A stretch of 38,913 bases of DNA. Origin: JBBIOI01 sp037443425. Lineage in GTDB: Bacteria > Desulfobacterota > BSN033 > UBA1163. Numbering within the stretch: position 1 is the first letter of the stretch; each line of letters begins with the position of its first letter. The notes beneath the pieces are model-generated. The model did no database searches. It saw only the letters and a program-made list of their open reading frames with translations, and was not told the DNA's origin. Shown here in pieces: positions 25,818 through 36,900 of the stretch. The position numbers and the translations under genes are program-made. The DNA lies in contig JBBIOI010000017.1 of the NCBI GenBank assembly GCA_037443425.1, forward strand, positions 1-38,913. Direction: 5' to 3'.

Positions 25818-25856
25818 ATCTCATTCTCCATTTAGTTTCAAAAGCCTTAATTTCAA
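25818..25856. repeat. 39-base inverted repeat B, right copy
   Basis: Reverse complement of 21365-21403 with two mismatches. Confidence 0.8.
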
Positions 25857-25933
25857 AAGTGGATTATCATTCCTCTTGTACTAACTCATACGTCAGCTCT
25901 TAAACCTCCAAGAACTAAATTGCCCCATTTTTA

Positions 25934-25981
25934 AATGTTTTTCTTTTCCCTGGATTCCTGCCTTCGCAGGAATGACAGCTT
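25934..25981. repeat. 48-base direct repeat D, right copy
   Basis: Identical to 21306-21353. It holds the hairpin ATTCCTGC (25954-25961) and GCAGGAAT (25966-25973). Confidence 0.85.
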
Positions 25982-26007
25982 AATTCTTATATAAATTGAA
26001 CGAATCA

Positions 26008-26110
26008 AGATTGTCATTGCGAGGCAAAGCCGATGCAATCTTTAGAATTGTCATCCCGAGCGAATTGTGGAATCTATGAGATTGCCACGCCCTTCGGGTT
26101 CGCAATGACT
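26008..26110. repeat. dispersed intergenic repeat with paired GTCATTGCGA / CGCAATGAC ends
   Basis: TTGTCATTGCGAGGCAAAGC at the left and GATTGCCACGCC...GGTTCGCAATGAC at the right, with TGTCATCCCGAGCGAATTG between them. I recognise this as a very widespread bacterial intergenic repeat type. The inner CGCCCTTCGGG can form a small hairpin. It sits between repeats D and A of the right cluster. Confidence 0.6.
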
Positions 26111-26135
26111 TATAAATGGAGGTTTTTAGTAAAAA

Positions 26136-26259
26136 ACAGCTGGATTCCCTTTTCACGGGAATAACGTAGGTGAGGGTATAGATTAAATTATGCTTCGTAA
26201 TAAGTATAGAATTGAGATAAGCCAATGCCACATAACTTATCACGGGAAAAGAGATGCTT
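26136..26259. repeat. right inverted arm A of a repeat pair
   Basis: Reverse complement of 21178-21300 with scattered mismatches. It closes the 5.08-kb segment that begins at 21178. Confidence 0.8.
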
Positions 26260-26313
26260 CAAAAACTAAGCCTCCTAAATGGAATATGTGAGAGGCAGGG
26301 ATAAATTGATATA

Positions 26314-27279
26314 TTAATAAAGCCCCAACTCTTTTATTATTGGGATACCTACTTCTTCCCCTCTTTTTATTGCATCTTTCAGAAAATCAGGACCTCCACA
26401 CCTTGGCTCTTCCCCAATCTTCTCAAGCCCTTTTTTAAACTCAGGATCTTCACAAGTCTTTTTAAATGCATCGATGAGGATATCTTTTATATTTTCAGGC
26501 GTATTTTTGTGAGCAAATAAACCCCCAACAGAGATATATTTTGAAGCCTCGGGAAACCCGAGTTCTACCGTAGATGGGACATCTGACGGATCAGCAAATC
26601 TTCTATCACTAAAAAAGATTAGACATCTAATTTTTCCCGCCTTTACAAGATGCTTCACAGCTCCATAAGGTACAGCTGATGCATCAACATGTCCACCTAA
26701 GAGGGCACTAAGCTGTTCAGGTGTTCCTTTATATGGAATATCGATTGCATCGATGCCCAACCTTCTGAGAATTAGTAAAAAATTCAGATGAAGTGTAGTT
26801 CCACGACCCGGATGTGACCATCTCATTCTACCAGGGTTGTTTTTCCCATAGTCCAATAGGTCAGAAAATGTTTTAAAGGGAGAATTATCCTTTACAATTA
26901 TTCCTAATTTATACTCTACAAAGTTCGCAATCGGGATAAGATCATCTCCTTTAAACGGGAAATTTTGAATTTTTACTATGGTTGCAAAAAAGACATTTGT
27001 TAGTTTTACCAGTTTATAGCCATCTGGTGGCGAATTAATGACATCTGCTGCAGCAACACTTCCTGCGGCACCAGGCTTATTTATCACTACAACACTTCGG
27101 TTTAAATGTTTTGATGAAATCTCTGCAATAAGCCTTGATATCAAATCTGTTGAACTTCCGGGTGTGAAAGGGCATAGGATTTTGATAGTCTTTTCGGGAT
27201 AGATTTCTCCATAAGAAAATGAAATAGATAAAAAGATTATACCAATTACTAAAAATGAAATATTTATCTTACTTTCCAT
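26314..27279 (-). CDS. Bug-type TTT substrate-binding protein, second copy
   Basis: 321 residues from the ATG at 27279, which has GGAGG 7-9 bases upstream; an earlier in-frame start at 27375 would place about 32 residues ahead of the signal peptide and is rejected. The signal peptide ends near SYG at about residue 24. Bug motifs: YPEKTIKILCPFTPGSSTDLISRLIAE, VVVINKPGAAGSVAAADVINSPPDGYKL, IDIPYKGTPEQLSALLGGHVD, and VPSTVELGFPEA. It is only distantly like the 23.3-kb copy, so this does not look like a recent tandem duplicate. No TctAB genes flank it. It lies outside the repeat-bounded block. Confidence 0.92.
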   Translation of the reverse strand: MESKINISFLVIGIIFLSISFSYGEIYPEKTIKILCPFTPGSSTDLISRLIAEISSKHLNRSVVVINKPGAAGSVAAADVINSPPDGYKLVKLTNVFFATIVKIQNFPFKGDDLIPIANFVEYKLGIIVKDNSPFKTFSDLLDYGKNNPGRMRWSHPGRGTTLHLNFLLILRRLGIDAIDIPYKGTPEQLSALLGGHVDASAVPYGAVKHLVKAGKIRCLIFFSDRRFADPSDVPSTVELGFPEASKYISVGGLFAHKNTPENIKDILIDAFKKTCEDPEFKKGLEKIGEEPRCGGPDFLKDAIKRGEEVGIPIIKELGLY

Positions 27280-27595
27280 ATCCTTTACCTCCTCGCAAAA
27301 TATGTGATCCCTGAAAAAGAGAGTCTCCGCCTTAACTGAGTATATAGTATAGCCTAAGATAGTAATACCACACAAAAATAAGGACCACCTAAAATATTTT
27401 TGTTTGAGAGATACAATTTAAAAATCCCTCTTTTTAGGGATTGATTTAGATTCACGAAAGGGAGTAACTTATTCTTAATAAAATCCTTTTTAAAAATATT
27501 TTAATCGTAGTTTTAATTAGTTATCAATGAAGATTTAAAAGATATCTGAGGCTATTTAGTAACAAATTTCATATCTATGCTGAAGGAGGCAATCC
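27280..27595. promoter_or_regulatory. divergent intergenic region with a palindrome, between the Bug and PilZ genes
   Basis: This 316-base AT-rich stretch should hold promoters for both divergent transcripts. The one clear element is the perfect inverted repeat AATCCCT (27423-27429) with AGGGATT (27436-27442), spaced by 6 bases. It could be an operator or a hairpin. I cannot place -35/-10 boxes with confidence. Confidence 0.4.
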
Positions 27596-27904
27596 TTGAT
27601 ACTTAAAAAATTTGAAATTGAAAAGAGATTGAAAGAAAGGAAGAGATTTAAACGACCATTTACATTTGAAACTATAAAGGGCGAATTAAGTGTTATGAGA
27701 GAAATTAGAGGTAAAGGAGTTTCATTGGATCTTAGTGAGGAAGGTATGGGGATAGAGTCAGATAAAAGTTTTGAAAAGGGGGAGGTAATAAAACTGCATT
27801 TTCCCATCCCAAGAATGGGGATCTCTATACCAGTATTTGCAGAGGTCATGTGGGTAAAGGCTAAGGAGGATCGTGTTAGAGCAGGGCTCAGGTTTTTACA
27901 ATAA
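27596..27904 (+). CDS. PilZ-domain protein (c-di-GMP receptor type)
   Basis: 102 residues, a stand-alone PilZ domain. A basic stretch at residues 11-20 (RLKERKRFKR) corresponds to the RxxxR c-di-GMP site, although by alignment the first Arg may be Lys16. The second motif, DxSxxG, is intact as DLSEEG (45-50) followed by MGIESD. The end, VMWVKAKEDRVRAGLRFL, matches the last strands. The start is TTG at 27596, supported by AAGGAGG 7 bases upstream and the absence of another start before the first motif. Thirty-five bases separate it from the giant gene, so the two are probably cotranscribed and it may be that gene's second-messenger control. Confidence 0.88.
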   Translation: MILKKFEIEKRLKERKRFKRPFTFETIKGELSVMREIRGKGVSLDLSEEGMGIESDKSFEKGEVIKLHFPIPRMGISIPVFAEVMWVKAKEDRVRAGLRFLQ

Positions 27905-27939
27905 ATCTATTAACCATTCATTAAAAATGGAGGTTAAGA

Positions 27940-30900
27940 ATGAGTCTATCGAGAAGTTTAATGAGGTTCAGGCGAAGAAACAGGATGGCTTCACCAAGAC
28001 CCAATCGGGTTCATCTTGAACAACTTGAGCCAAGAATCTTGCTTAGTGATTTTACATATTCAGCCATAGCAGGTTCAGCGCTTGACGCAACACTACGGAT
28101 GAAGAGGGTTGATGATGTTGATACCCTTCAACTTATTAATAACGTCAATCAATCCGTGCTTCAGAGCCAGGCACTTTCCGAGACTACTGCTGTCAATATT
28201 ACAGGTGGGAATCAGTCCGATAAACTCATTGTGGACTTTAGAAACCCATTCTCAATTCCAATTAATTTTACTGATACAGCAACCGATAATGATACACTTC
28301 AGGTGATCGGAAACGAAACCTATCCACTGACTGTAACGGGTAAAGATAGTGGGCAGATTGCTAATATCAATTATAGTGGCATAGAGAATTTGAGAGTTGG
28401 GAACTTAAGTGATTTTGTCAAGCTCGGTGAAGAAGGATTGAATAATCTATTTAATCAACTTAAGGGATGGCTTGAAAATATATCCAGTGCTGAGGGATTT
28501 AATATAGATATTCCTTTCATTGATGCCTCCTTTTCAGATGTGATGGATTTTAGAACTGCATTTGAGGTGGCTTTCCAATCCGAAATAGATTTTGAAAAGA
28601 TTGGTAGCCTTCAAGATTTTGTAGAAGAGATAACCAATGCTGGTTTGATTCCGGCTGGAGAGTCAGTTAGTTTTGACCCGCTTACCCAGACCTCGACGAT
28701 TCCAATTAAGTTTGAGATGGATCTTGATAATCTGAGTTTACGCGACCTTGATGAATTGGGTCTTTTAAATCTTGGAGTCCTTGAGGAAGAAGGTTTAATT
28801 CGGGTAGGCCAATATATAGATCCAGATAACCTCCTTGATAATGGATATGTAAGCATTAAACAGCTTGCAGGCCTTGGCCTCCTTGATAATTCTATTCTCG
28901 ACTGGGATGAGATTGATACTGATGCCCTCATTGATGCTGGAATCATAGGGCCATCTGCTCTGGAGGCTGAAGGTCTTACAGGGGCTTTAGTTGATATGGA
29001 TGAACTTATAGATTCTGGTCTTGTTACCCTGGGCGAGCTCGCGGATGCTGGATTCATAACTATCGATTCGATTACTGGAAACCTTGGCTTTATAAGAGAT
29101 ATAAATCTATTTGCGACAAATGTTGCCCACCTTGGATTTGATCTTGAAAGCCAGGCAACTCTTGAGGACCTTGTTGATATAGATGATCTCATCTCAAGCG
29201 GGCTTACCACACTTGAAAACCTATTCAATACAGGTCTTTTAGACCTCGGCGATATAAATATTGATTCACTGGGAATAAGCGATCTCATATCATCAGGGAT
29301 TGCTTCTCTGGAGGATCTGGTTGATCAGGGATTGATTAGCGCAAATGATTTTCTTTCTTCAACAAGAATTAACATCTCAAATCTTTTAAGCGAGACAGCA
29401 ACCTCTTTAAGTGAATTGATTGAAGAAGGTTTAATAACTTTATCGGATTTTTCATCATCAACCATGGTCAATGCAACTGCAATATTCACAAATGGTATTG
29501 CGACGCTTACAGAGATGGTTGATGAGGGCCTTTTGGAGATAGATGATTTTGTCAATGTTTCGTTAAGTGCGGCTGATATCATATCAAGGGGGCTTGCTAC
29601 TGAGTTTCAACTGAATTACCACCATTTGATTGAAGGTGGTAATGTTTCTCTCCACGCCCTTGTTAATTCAGGTGTTGTCACCTTGAGGAGACTCATTCAG
29701 AATGGTCTTATCTCATATACAAATCTCGCCACAAGCTCCTTTTCCCTTGTTGAGCTTCTAAATTCTGGAGTTGCCCGTCTCGAAGAACTGGCAAATGCAG
29801 GCCTTTTAAATGTGAGTAACCTTATAACAAATTCCCTCAGTATACAGAACTTGATTAATACAGGGCTTGTAAATATTTCTGACCTTGTGAGTAACAATCT
29901 TGTAGGTCTTAGTGACCTCGGACTTGATGAGATCGATATCCCTGCTCTTATTGAATCTGGTCTTTCCGATCTTGGTGATCTGGTTTCATCTAATCTACTG
30001 AACCTAACCAATGTTACTGTACAGGAGTTTCTTGCTGACCAGGTTTCAGGATTAGGAGATATAAGTGGACTTATTACATCTGGCTCAATCATTGACCTTG
30101 ATGAAATTCTTGAAAATACACCAATCAAACTAAGTCACCTCATATACTTCGGTATTATTGACCATAACGATATTAGGCCACTTGGCAACGTTGATCGGGA
30201 TGATTTGCTCGAATCCCAGATTATTGACAGAAGCCTGTTAGAAAGAAATGCTATAGCCGATATTATTGCCATGGGATACCTTGATATGGAAGATCTTGCT
30301 GATTTAAATCTCATAGATTCTGATAATATTTCTGACCTCCCTTTGGCAGACCTTGATCTTTTTGGATTTAGCAGATCTCTTATTGATGAGCTCGATAGTC
30401 TTGGCTATGTGGTTGATGGAGATCGTGTAAATATTAGTCTATTAGAACAACATGCTAATATAAAAATTTCTGACCTTCTAAGGTTTGGATTGATTAAGGA
30501 GGCTGATCTTAAGAGCAACCTTTCAGATGTCCTCCTTGATGATATCTTTATTCAGGGAAGGATAAATAAAAGGGCCTTTCTCGAATCAAATATCCTCGAA
30601 GAAGCAATCCTTGAGCCTTATATAACCCAGGATGGGAGTGGTAATGATATTGTCTCTATCTCAGATCTTACTACGAATAATATTGCCTCATTATCCGAAC
30701 TTATTAAAGCAGGCCTTCTTTCCATAGATGATTTTAATTTAACTGGTTTAACTGTAAATAAAACAGATCTTCTATCAACAGGATTAATCACACAAGAAAG
30801 GCTTAATAAGTATGGCCTTGTAAAGACAGGGACTCCTGATTACGTTTTGGTTAATCAAGTTATTGCCCTTGGGCTTGTAAGTCTTTCGGACTTAGCCCAT

Positions 30901-33900
30901 CATGGTATTGTTACAAACACAAACCTTATAACTTCAGATATTGAGCTTTCGAAATTAATTGCGTCAAATATTGTAGGAGAGAGGGCACTTTCGGATGAGG
31001 GATTTGGTGAAAGTGATAGCTTAGACATTGAAGACCTTCTCTCCACCACATTTACGGGTGGTGTAACTATCAGCGAGGATGATCTTATACAGGCAGGGTT
31101 GATTGCAAAAAAAGACTTTTACAAAGAAAGTATTATCAGCCTTAAGGCACTGGTTAATGCAGGGATTGTCGATGAGACTTCATTAATTCCTGATAGCTAT
31201 ATTTCACTTGAAAAGCTTATTTCATCGGACGTAGTGGCAAAGACATATATCGAGAGCGAAGGTCTTGAAGATAGCAGTGGTTACATATCTATTGAGGATC
31301 TTCTAAGCGATATTCATCTAAGTTTTGAAGATTTAGTTACATCTACTGTGCTTCGACCAAAAGATTTCGTCAATAAGGTTTTCGAACTTGAAGATCTTGA
31401 GGTGGCTCAAATAGATGGAGACCCCCTCTTCGAGGAAGGAGAGCTCGACCATTTGGTTCATGTCGGGACAGTTCCTTTAAGCACACTTCTTGATTCAATA
31501 CTTTTTGATAAGACACTTTATGACTATGTTCAGCATGAGTTTGTCGGTCTCTTTGATTTTGAAAATATCGATATCGATGTCTCCGAGGTTGAAACAACAT
31601 TTGGCGTTGATGTAGACGATGCTTTGGGACCGACAGTTGGCCTTTACAGTCTTATTGCCTCTGACACAGCAGGGGTAAATCTTCTAAATTTGATCCATAT
31701 GGGATTTGTTGGAAGGGATGACCTTAAAAATCCTGATATGGAACTTGACATAGTTGAGCTTGAAGATTCAATTCTATTTGAAGAGGGTGATCTTAATAAC
31801 TATATAAGCGCCTATGAAGTCTATCTCTATGACCTCGTTGATGAGGCATATATAGGTGATCTGGTGACACTGGGGTTTCTCAGTGTAGATGACTTAATCA
31901 TCCGTAACTTTGGTAATCTATCAGAACTTGTTGAAGAGGGTATCCTCGGCCGAGATAGCTTTAAAAACATTACCATAAGTGCCACAGAACTTGTTGCCTC
32001 TGGTCTTGTTACAATGAATGATTTAAACCTTCATAATTTAGTTAGAGGAGGCAATGTATCACTTTATAACCTTGTAAATTCAGGACTCGTTTCGCTTTCA
32101 AGCTTGATAGATGAGGGTCTTGTTGAGGAGAATGACCTGAGCTCAGATGTAGTTGCAAGAAAGAAAGAGGATGTTCTTCGCTCTGATGTGCTCGATTTAG
32201 CCCTTCTTGAGGATTCATCACTTATTACTGGACCAGATACTTCCTCAGTCCGAATAAATGGTTCAGGTAGCCTTTTAAGTTCAGGACTTGTAACATTTCA
32301 GGGGCTTGTTATTTCAGGAGCAATCGATCCTTCATTCCTTGACCCTTCAGCAACAATCGATAAGGATGATCTGATATCATCTGGATTGGTTTCTTCATCC
32401 GACCTAATCAGGGCAGGCCTTATTTCCGAGGATGATCTGATCATAACTTCAATCGATATACAGGACCTGATTAATACAGGGGCAATATCACAGGATAGAC
32501 TCTCTAATATTGACATGCTTGTCTCCCTCGGGATTCTTAGTGAAACTGAGGCAAATACATATAATCCTGATTATTTTGGTCTAAAAAAATACACGATTTC
32601 ACTTTCAGGCAATTATGGACCAACCTTAACAGGGCTTGCCTCAAATGTTCAGGCTGATCTTCAGGTTACATTATCATCCAAGTTTGATCTACTTGCTCAA
32701 TTTGAAAGCGGGCAGGGAGATCCAACCGAGGGAGAGCTAAGCTGGTTTGTGGATAATGTAGAACTTTCGGGCTCTGTTTTATATGATGAATCTGGTATTG
32801 AAGTTCCAGCAAGATTGGGCTTTATAGGAGTTCAGCTTGGAAATGTGGATGGAGATGTCCATGTAGATATTAATGAAACTTCTATCATTGATGAAGACGG
32901 AAATCCTGCTACTACAAGTGATCGAAGATTCTCACTTGAGGAGCTTGATAATACTTTTGAGCATGTTTTGCGAACAGGACTAACAGGGGAAGCAAATGCA
33001 ACACTTCAGGGGATAACAGTAGATCCAGGCCTGTTTGGACTTTCTTCAGCGCCTTCTTCAGAGATTCAGTTTGAGGTCGCAGACCTCAGTCGTTCAAAGA
33101 CTGATAGCAATTACATCACACTTTCAATGGAAGATATCCCTGATGCTTTTCGTATATATGAGTATCTTCGTCTCGATGACCTTATGACAGAGATCCTACG
33201 AGGCAGAAATTATGTTTTTCAAGCCTTTGATAAGCTTCCTTTCTGGGTAACCGATCCAAATTCACCAATATATGATCTTTTGAGTGATGTTACTATCCCG
33301 GTGATAAATAAATCACCTCGCGAACTCCTTGGATTTATAAATAAGATCGAAGAGGCTGTTTCGAGGGCAGAAAGGGCTCTTCTTGATCCTGAAAATGATA
33401 TACAGCACCTTGTCGGTTTTATCATGGATAAACTCGGACTCGATATAGAGACTGATAGCGATATCTTCAGTGTTTCAGTTGATGGAGATGTCCTGAGGAT
33501 GCGCCTGAACCTCGAAGAGTATGTTAGCAAAAGCCTACCGTTTAACTTTGACCTGAGCGCCTTTGCAGACCTCATTGGTGGCCTTCCAGAGATTTCGGGG
33601 ATTGATGACCTTATAGCCCTCCAGGGAAGCGGAGAGGTAAACTTCAGCGCATTTGCAGGGATAAGGATTGAGGCAGGTGTTGATGTATCTGGCCGTTCAG
33701 CGGGACTGCCTGTGGATGTATTTCTCTATGATTATGATGATCGTGGGACATCTGACACAAGCGATGATATTGGGACAAAAGTAGAAGCAGGCTTTAAGCT
33801 TTTAGGACAGAACTTAAACCTAGGTTTTGAGATTTTTGATTCAATTGGGCTTAGTGCAGAGAACGGAACAATTACAATTGATGCTGACGGCAATCCAGCA

Positions 33901-36900
33901 ACAAATCCTGAACTTTCAAATCCTCAGGACCGCTCAGATTTTGTCACGGTTTCATTTATCCTTGATCAACAACCAGGAACTGGTGTTACGGATGACGGGA
34001 AATATCGTTTTGACGAGACACTTATTGGTGATAATGTAAACTTTACGGGTGTTACAGGAAGGTTTGATTTAACACTTCCATTGACAATCGATGTCTTTGG
34101 AACAGAGATTGAGCTTTCAACACCTCTAAGGATAAGAACAAACCCTGTATATGGAGATGAAGGTCTCGAGCAGATATTCCTTCACCTCTTCGGTCTTGAG
34201 GGAGCTGGTTCGGAGTTTCCAGTTACGATTGAAGCCCCTGATATTACATCCGAGCTTGGAAATTTAACAGATAGTGTGATTAGGACCCTCCTTGAAGAGA
34301 TTGCAGGTTTTATAGCTGATCTAAAAGATCAGTTTTTGAATACAGGATTTCTTGACCTTGAAATTCCGGGCACAGGACGGACAATTGGAAGCTTCTTTGA
34401 GGATGCAACAGTTTCTGATAGTGGTATACCCGGTTTTGAAGAGGCAGAGGGGCTTGAGGCATTCCTCGATATAGATAGATACATATTCTCCTATCTCGAT
34501 ACGATAAAATGGGTGGGCGTAGACTCTGTGGCTGATGGTGGTGTGACCGTCTCTGAAATCTGGACTGGATTGGCTAATTTCCTGAGGGACCACTGGATGA
34601 TTACCCTTCCAGGAATTGGCTCACAGGGAAATCCAAGCTTTTTCACAGTTGATAGCTCAGGCGATGAACTTAGCATCTCTGTAAATATCCCATATACAAT
34701 CAGCGATACTATACCCATTGCTCTCGGGGCAGACCTTGATGCTGTTGGCCTTGAATTTGACACCTCACTTGATCTTGCCTTTACGATTTCTACTGGCCTA
34801 TCTTTTGATTTCACAATTGATCTTGGAGGAGAGAATAGCTCTTTTAACTTCAATGAGTTCTTCTTTGATGCCTCTCTAAATGCAAACAATATCGACCTTG
34901 GCATTAGCTATGAAATAATAGATTTAACAACACATGTTGGAAGCGACTATGGTGATCTTTCGCTAAACCTTGGTGGTAGTATTTATATAGAAGATGGAGA
35001 TTTTGTCTTTAACCATGAACATAATAGGGCAAATACACAAACATTTGAGAACAACATTTCTCTATACCTTCCGCTAACTCTTGTTATTGGAGGTGGAGGA
35101 GTAGAGCTTGGTCATATAAGTTTCGGAGATACTGATTTTTATGATGGAGTGCTCGATCCTGGTTTCAGCGCTGATCTTCGTGAGATTGGTGGAATTTTAA
35201 ATGAAGCTGCCTTCCTTGTCCTTGATTTACTTGGTGAAGAGATTGAGAACATAAAAGGCGATCTTGTTCCCATCTACGACACAGATGGGAGTGTGATAAG
35301 TGAGGGGAATGAGTTTCTTACAATGACCATTCCTGGCACAGATGTATCAATTAATAGGATTCTTGGAATCGAGAATCTACTCGATATTGGAAAATACATC
35401 AGGCATTACCTGAGGCCCGAACTCGGTAGCAGTGGTTTTGAACGTGACCTTACCATCCCCCTTGGAAACCCGGGGGCAGCTGGGGAGAGTGGAACAAACT
35501 ATTATGGACCTGATGGTCCAACAATTGGTGGACTTTTTGACTACCTTCAGGCTAACTGGATTCCAACACTTGGTGGACAGGCAGGGGGGTTGAGCTGGGA
35601 TCCAATTATGGATGGTGACGAGGTTGTGGGGGTTAATATAACATTCAGTCAAGACTTTCCATTTGAGCGGGTCATAGGATTAAACTTTGGTGAGGAGGCC
35701 GAAAGTATTGGTCTCTCTATTGAAGGAGACATGGAACTTAACCTGAATGTGGATATTGACCTTCAAATGAGCCTTTCATTCAACTGGGATACTGATGAGA
35801 TTGAATTTGCGATTGATCACCTAATCTTTCAGGGTCATGCCTCAGTTGATGATATTGTCGTTGGGGCAAGCATCGGTCCTTTAAGTGTAAGTCTCGGTAA
35901 AGACTCTGGTGAAAAGGGAAGGCTCTCGCTCGATCTTGGCGCTCAGGTTTCTTATAACCCTGATGATGGTGTGACATTTACACCAACGCCAAATACTGCG
36001 ACTGACCATAACAATTATATAGATGCCCAGCTTCCAGTTTATGCTTCAATTGGAGATGTTACGTTTGGTGGGAGTGGTAATCCTCCAAGGCTCTCTTTAA
36101 GTGGTACAATCTTCCCATCTGCTGGAGGACCTCCCCTTTCATTCAGCCATGAGAATATGGATCAGTTGCTCGACTTTAGTGATTTCAATATCGGTTCACT
36201 TATCGCCATTATCCAGAGCACACTCGACTGGTTAAGCAGTTTTACAAACACAGACTTCATGCAATATGAGATACCAATAATTAACAAAAATGTGGGTGAA
36301 CTTTTTGATTTTGCATCATCCCTTGCTGATAAGATGTCAGCTATTGATTTTGAACGTATAGAGAGCGTTCAGGATTTCATAGAGGAGTTTTCGGAGGCAG
36401 GCATCCTTCCCGAGGGTTTAAATGTTGTATACGATACAGTTAATCGGACATTAAATCTGCCTGTTAATTTTGATTTCAATTTCAGCGATCTTAACCTGAG
36501 AAATCTTGCAAACCTTGGAGATTTTAGCTACCAGAAACTGCTCGATCTCGGTGCGATCAATCCAACCGATATGTTTGATAAGGATACAATACTCGATGGA
36601 CTCCTTGGGATGCTTAAAACACCCCTTCGTGAGCTTGCCCGCTTTGAGCTGATAGATTTGAGTTTCTTCAATCCAGCAAAGACGATTTCCATATCCGCCC
36701 TTGAGGATCTGGAACTTATAGAAGAGGGTGCACTTCCTGGCACTTCAATCACACTAAGTAATCTTCTTAATTCTGATGAGGTTAATGTAAGCCTTCAACA
36801 ACTATTTGATACCGATTTGCTTTCAGCAGCTGATTTTATCCCTGGCAAAAAGATAGATTTTGATGATCTTATATCTTCACGTTTGATTTCCGCAGATGAC

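Noticed and set aside
25980..26243. 87-codon minus-strand frame in the right repeat cluster
   Set aside because: Consists of dispersed repeat sequence; the same motifs occur elsewhere in non-coding gaps.
21178..26259. Insertion sequence or composite transposon
   Set aside because: No transposase, integrase or recombinase is present, and the arms are non-coding; I report it as a repeat-bounded block only.
27280..27375. Longer start for the second Bug protein
   Set aside because: It would bury the signal peptide, while the ATG at 27279 has a strong GGAGG site.
28611..30128. Long minus-strand open frames (225 and 143 codons) inside the giant gene
   Set aside because: They are Ser/Arg-rich shadows of the Leu/Asp-rich undecapeptide coding strand, with no ribosome sites or recognisable motifs.
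28801..32560. Regular 33-base period, possible CRISPR or DNA satellite
   Set aside because: The DNA copies are diverged and contiguous in frame; the period exists at the protein level and there are no spacers.
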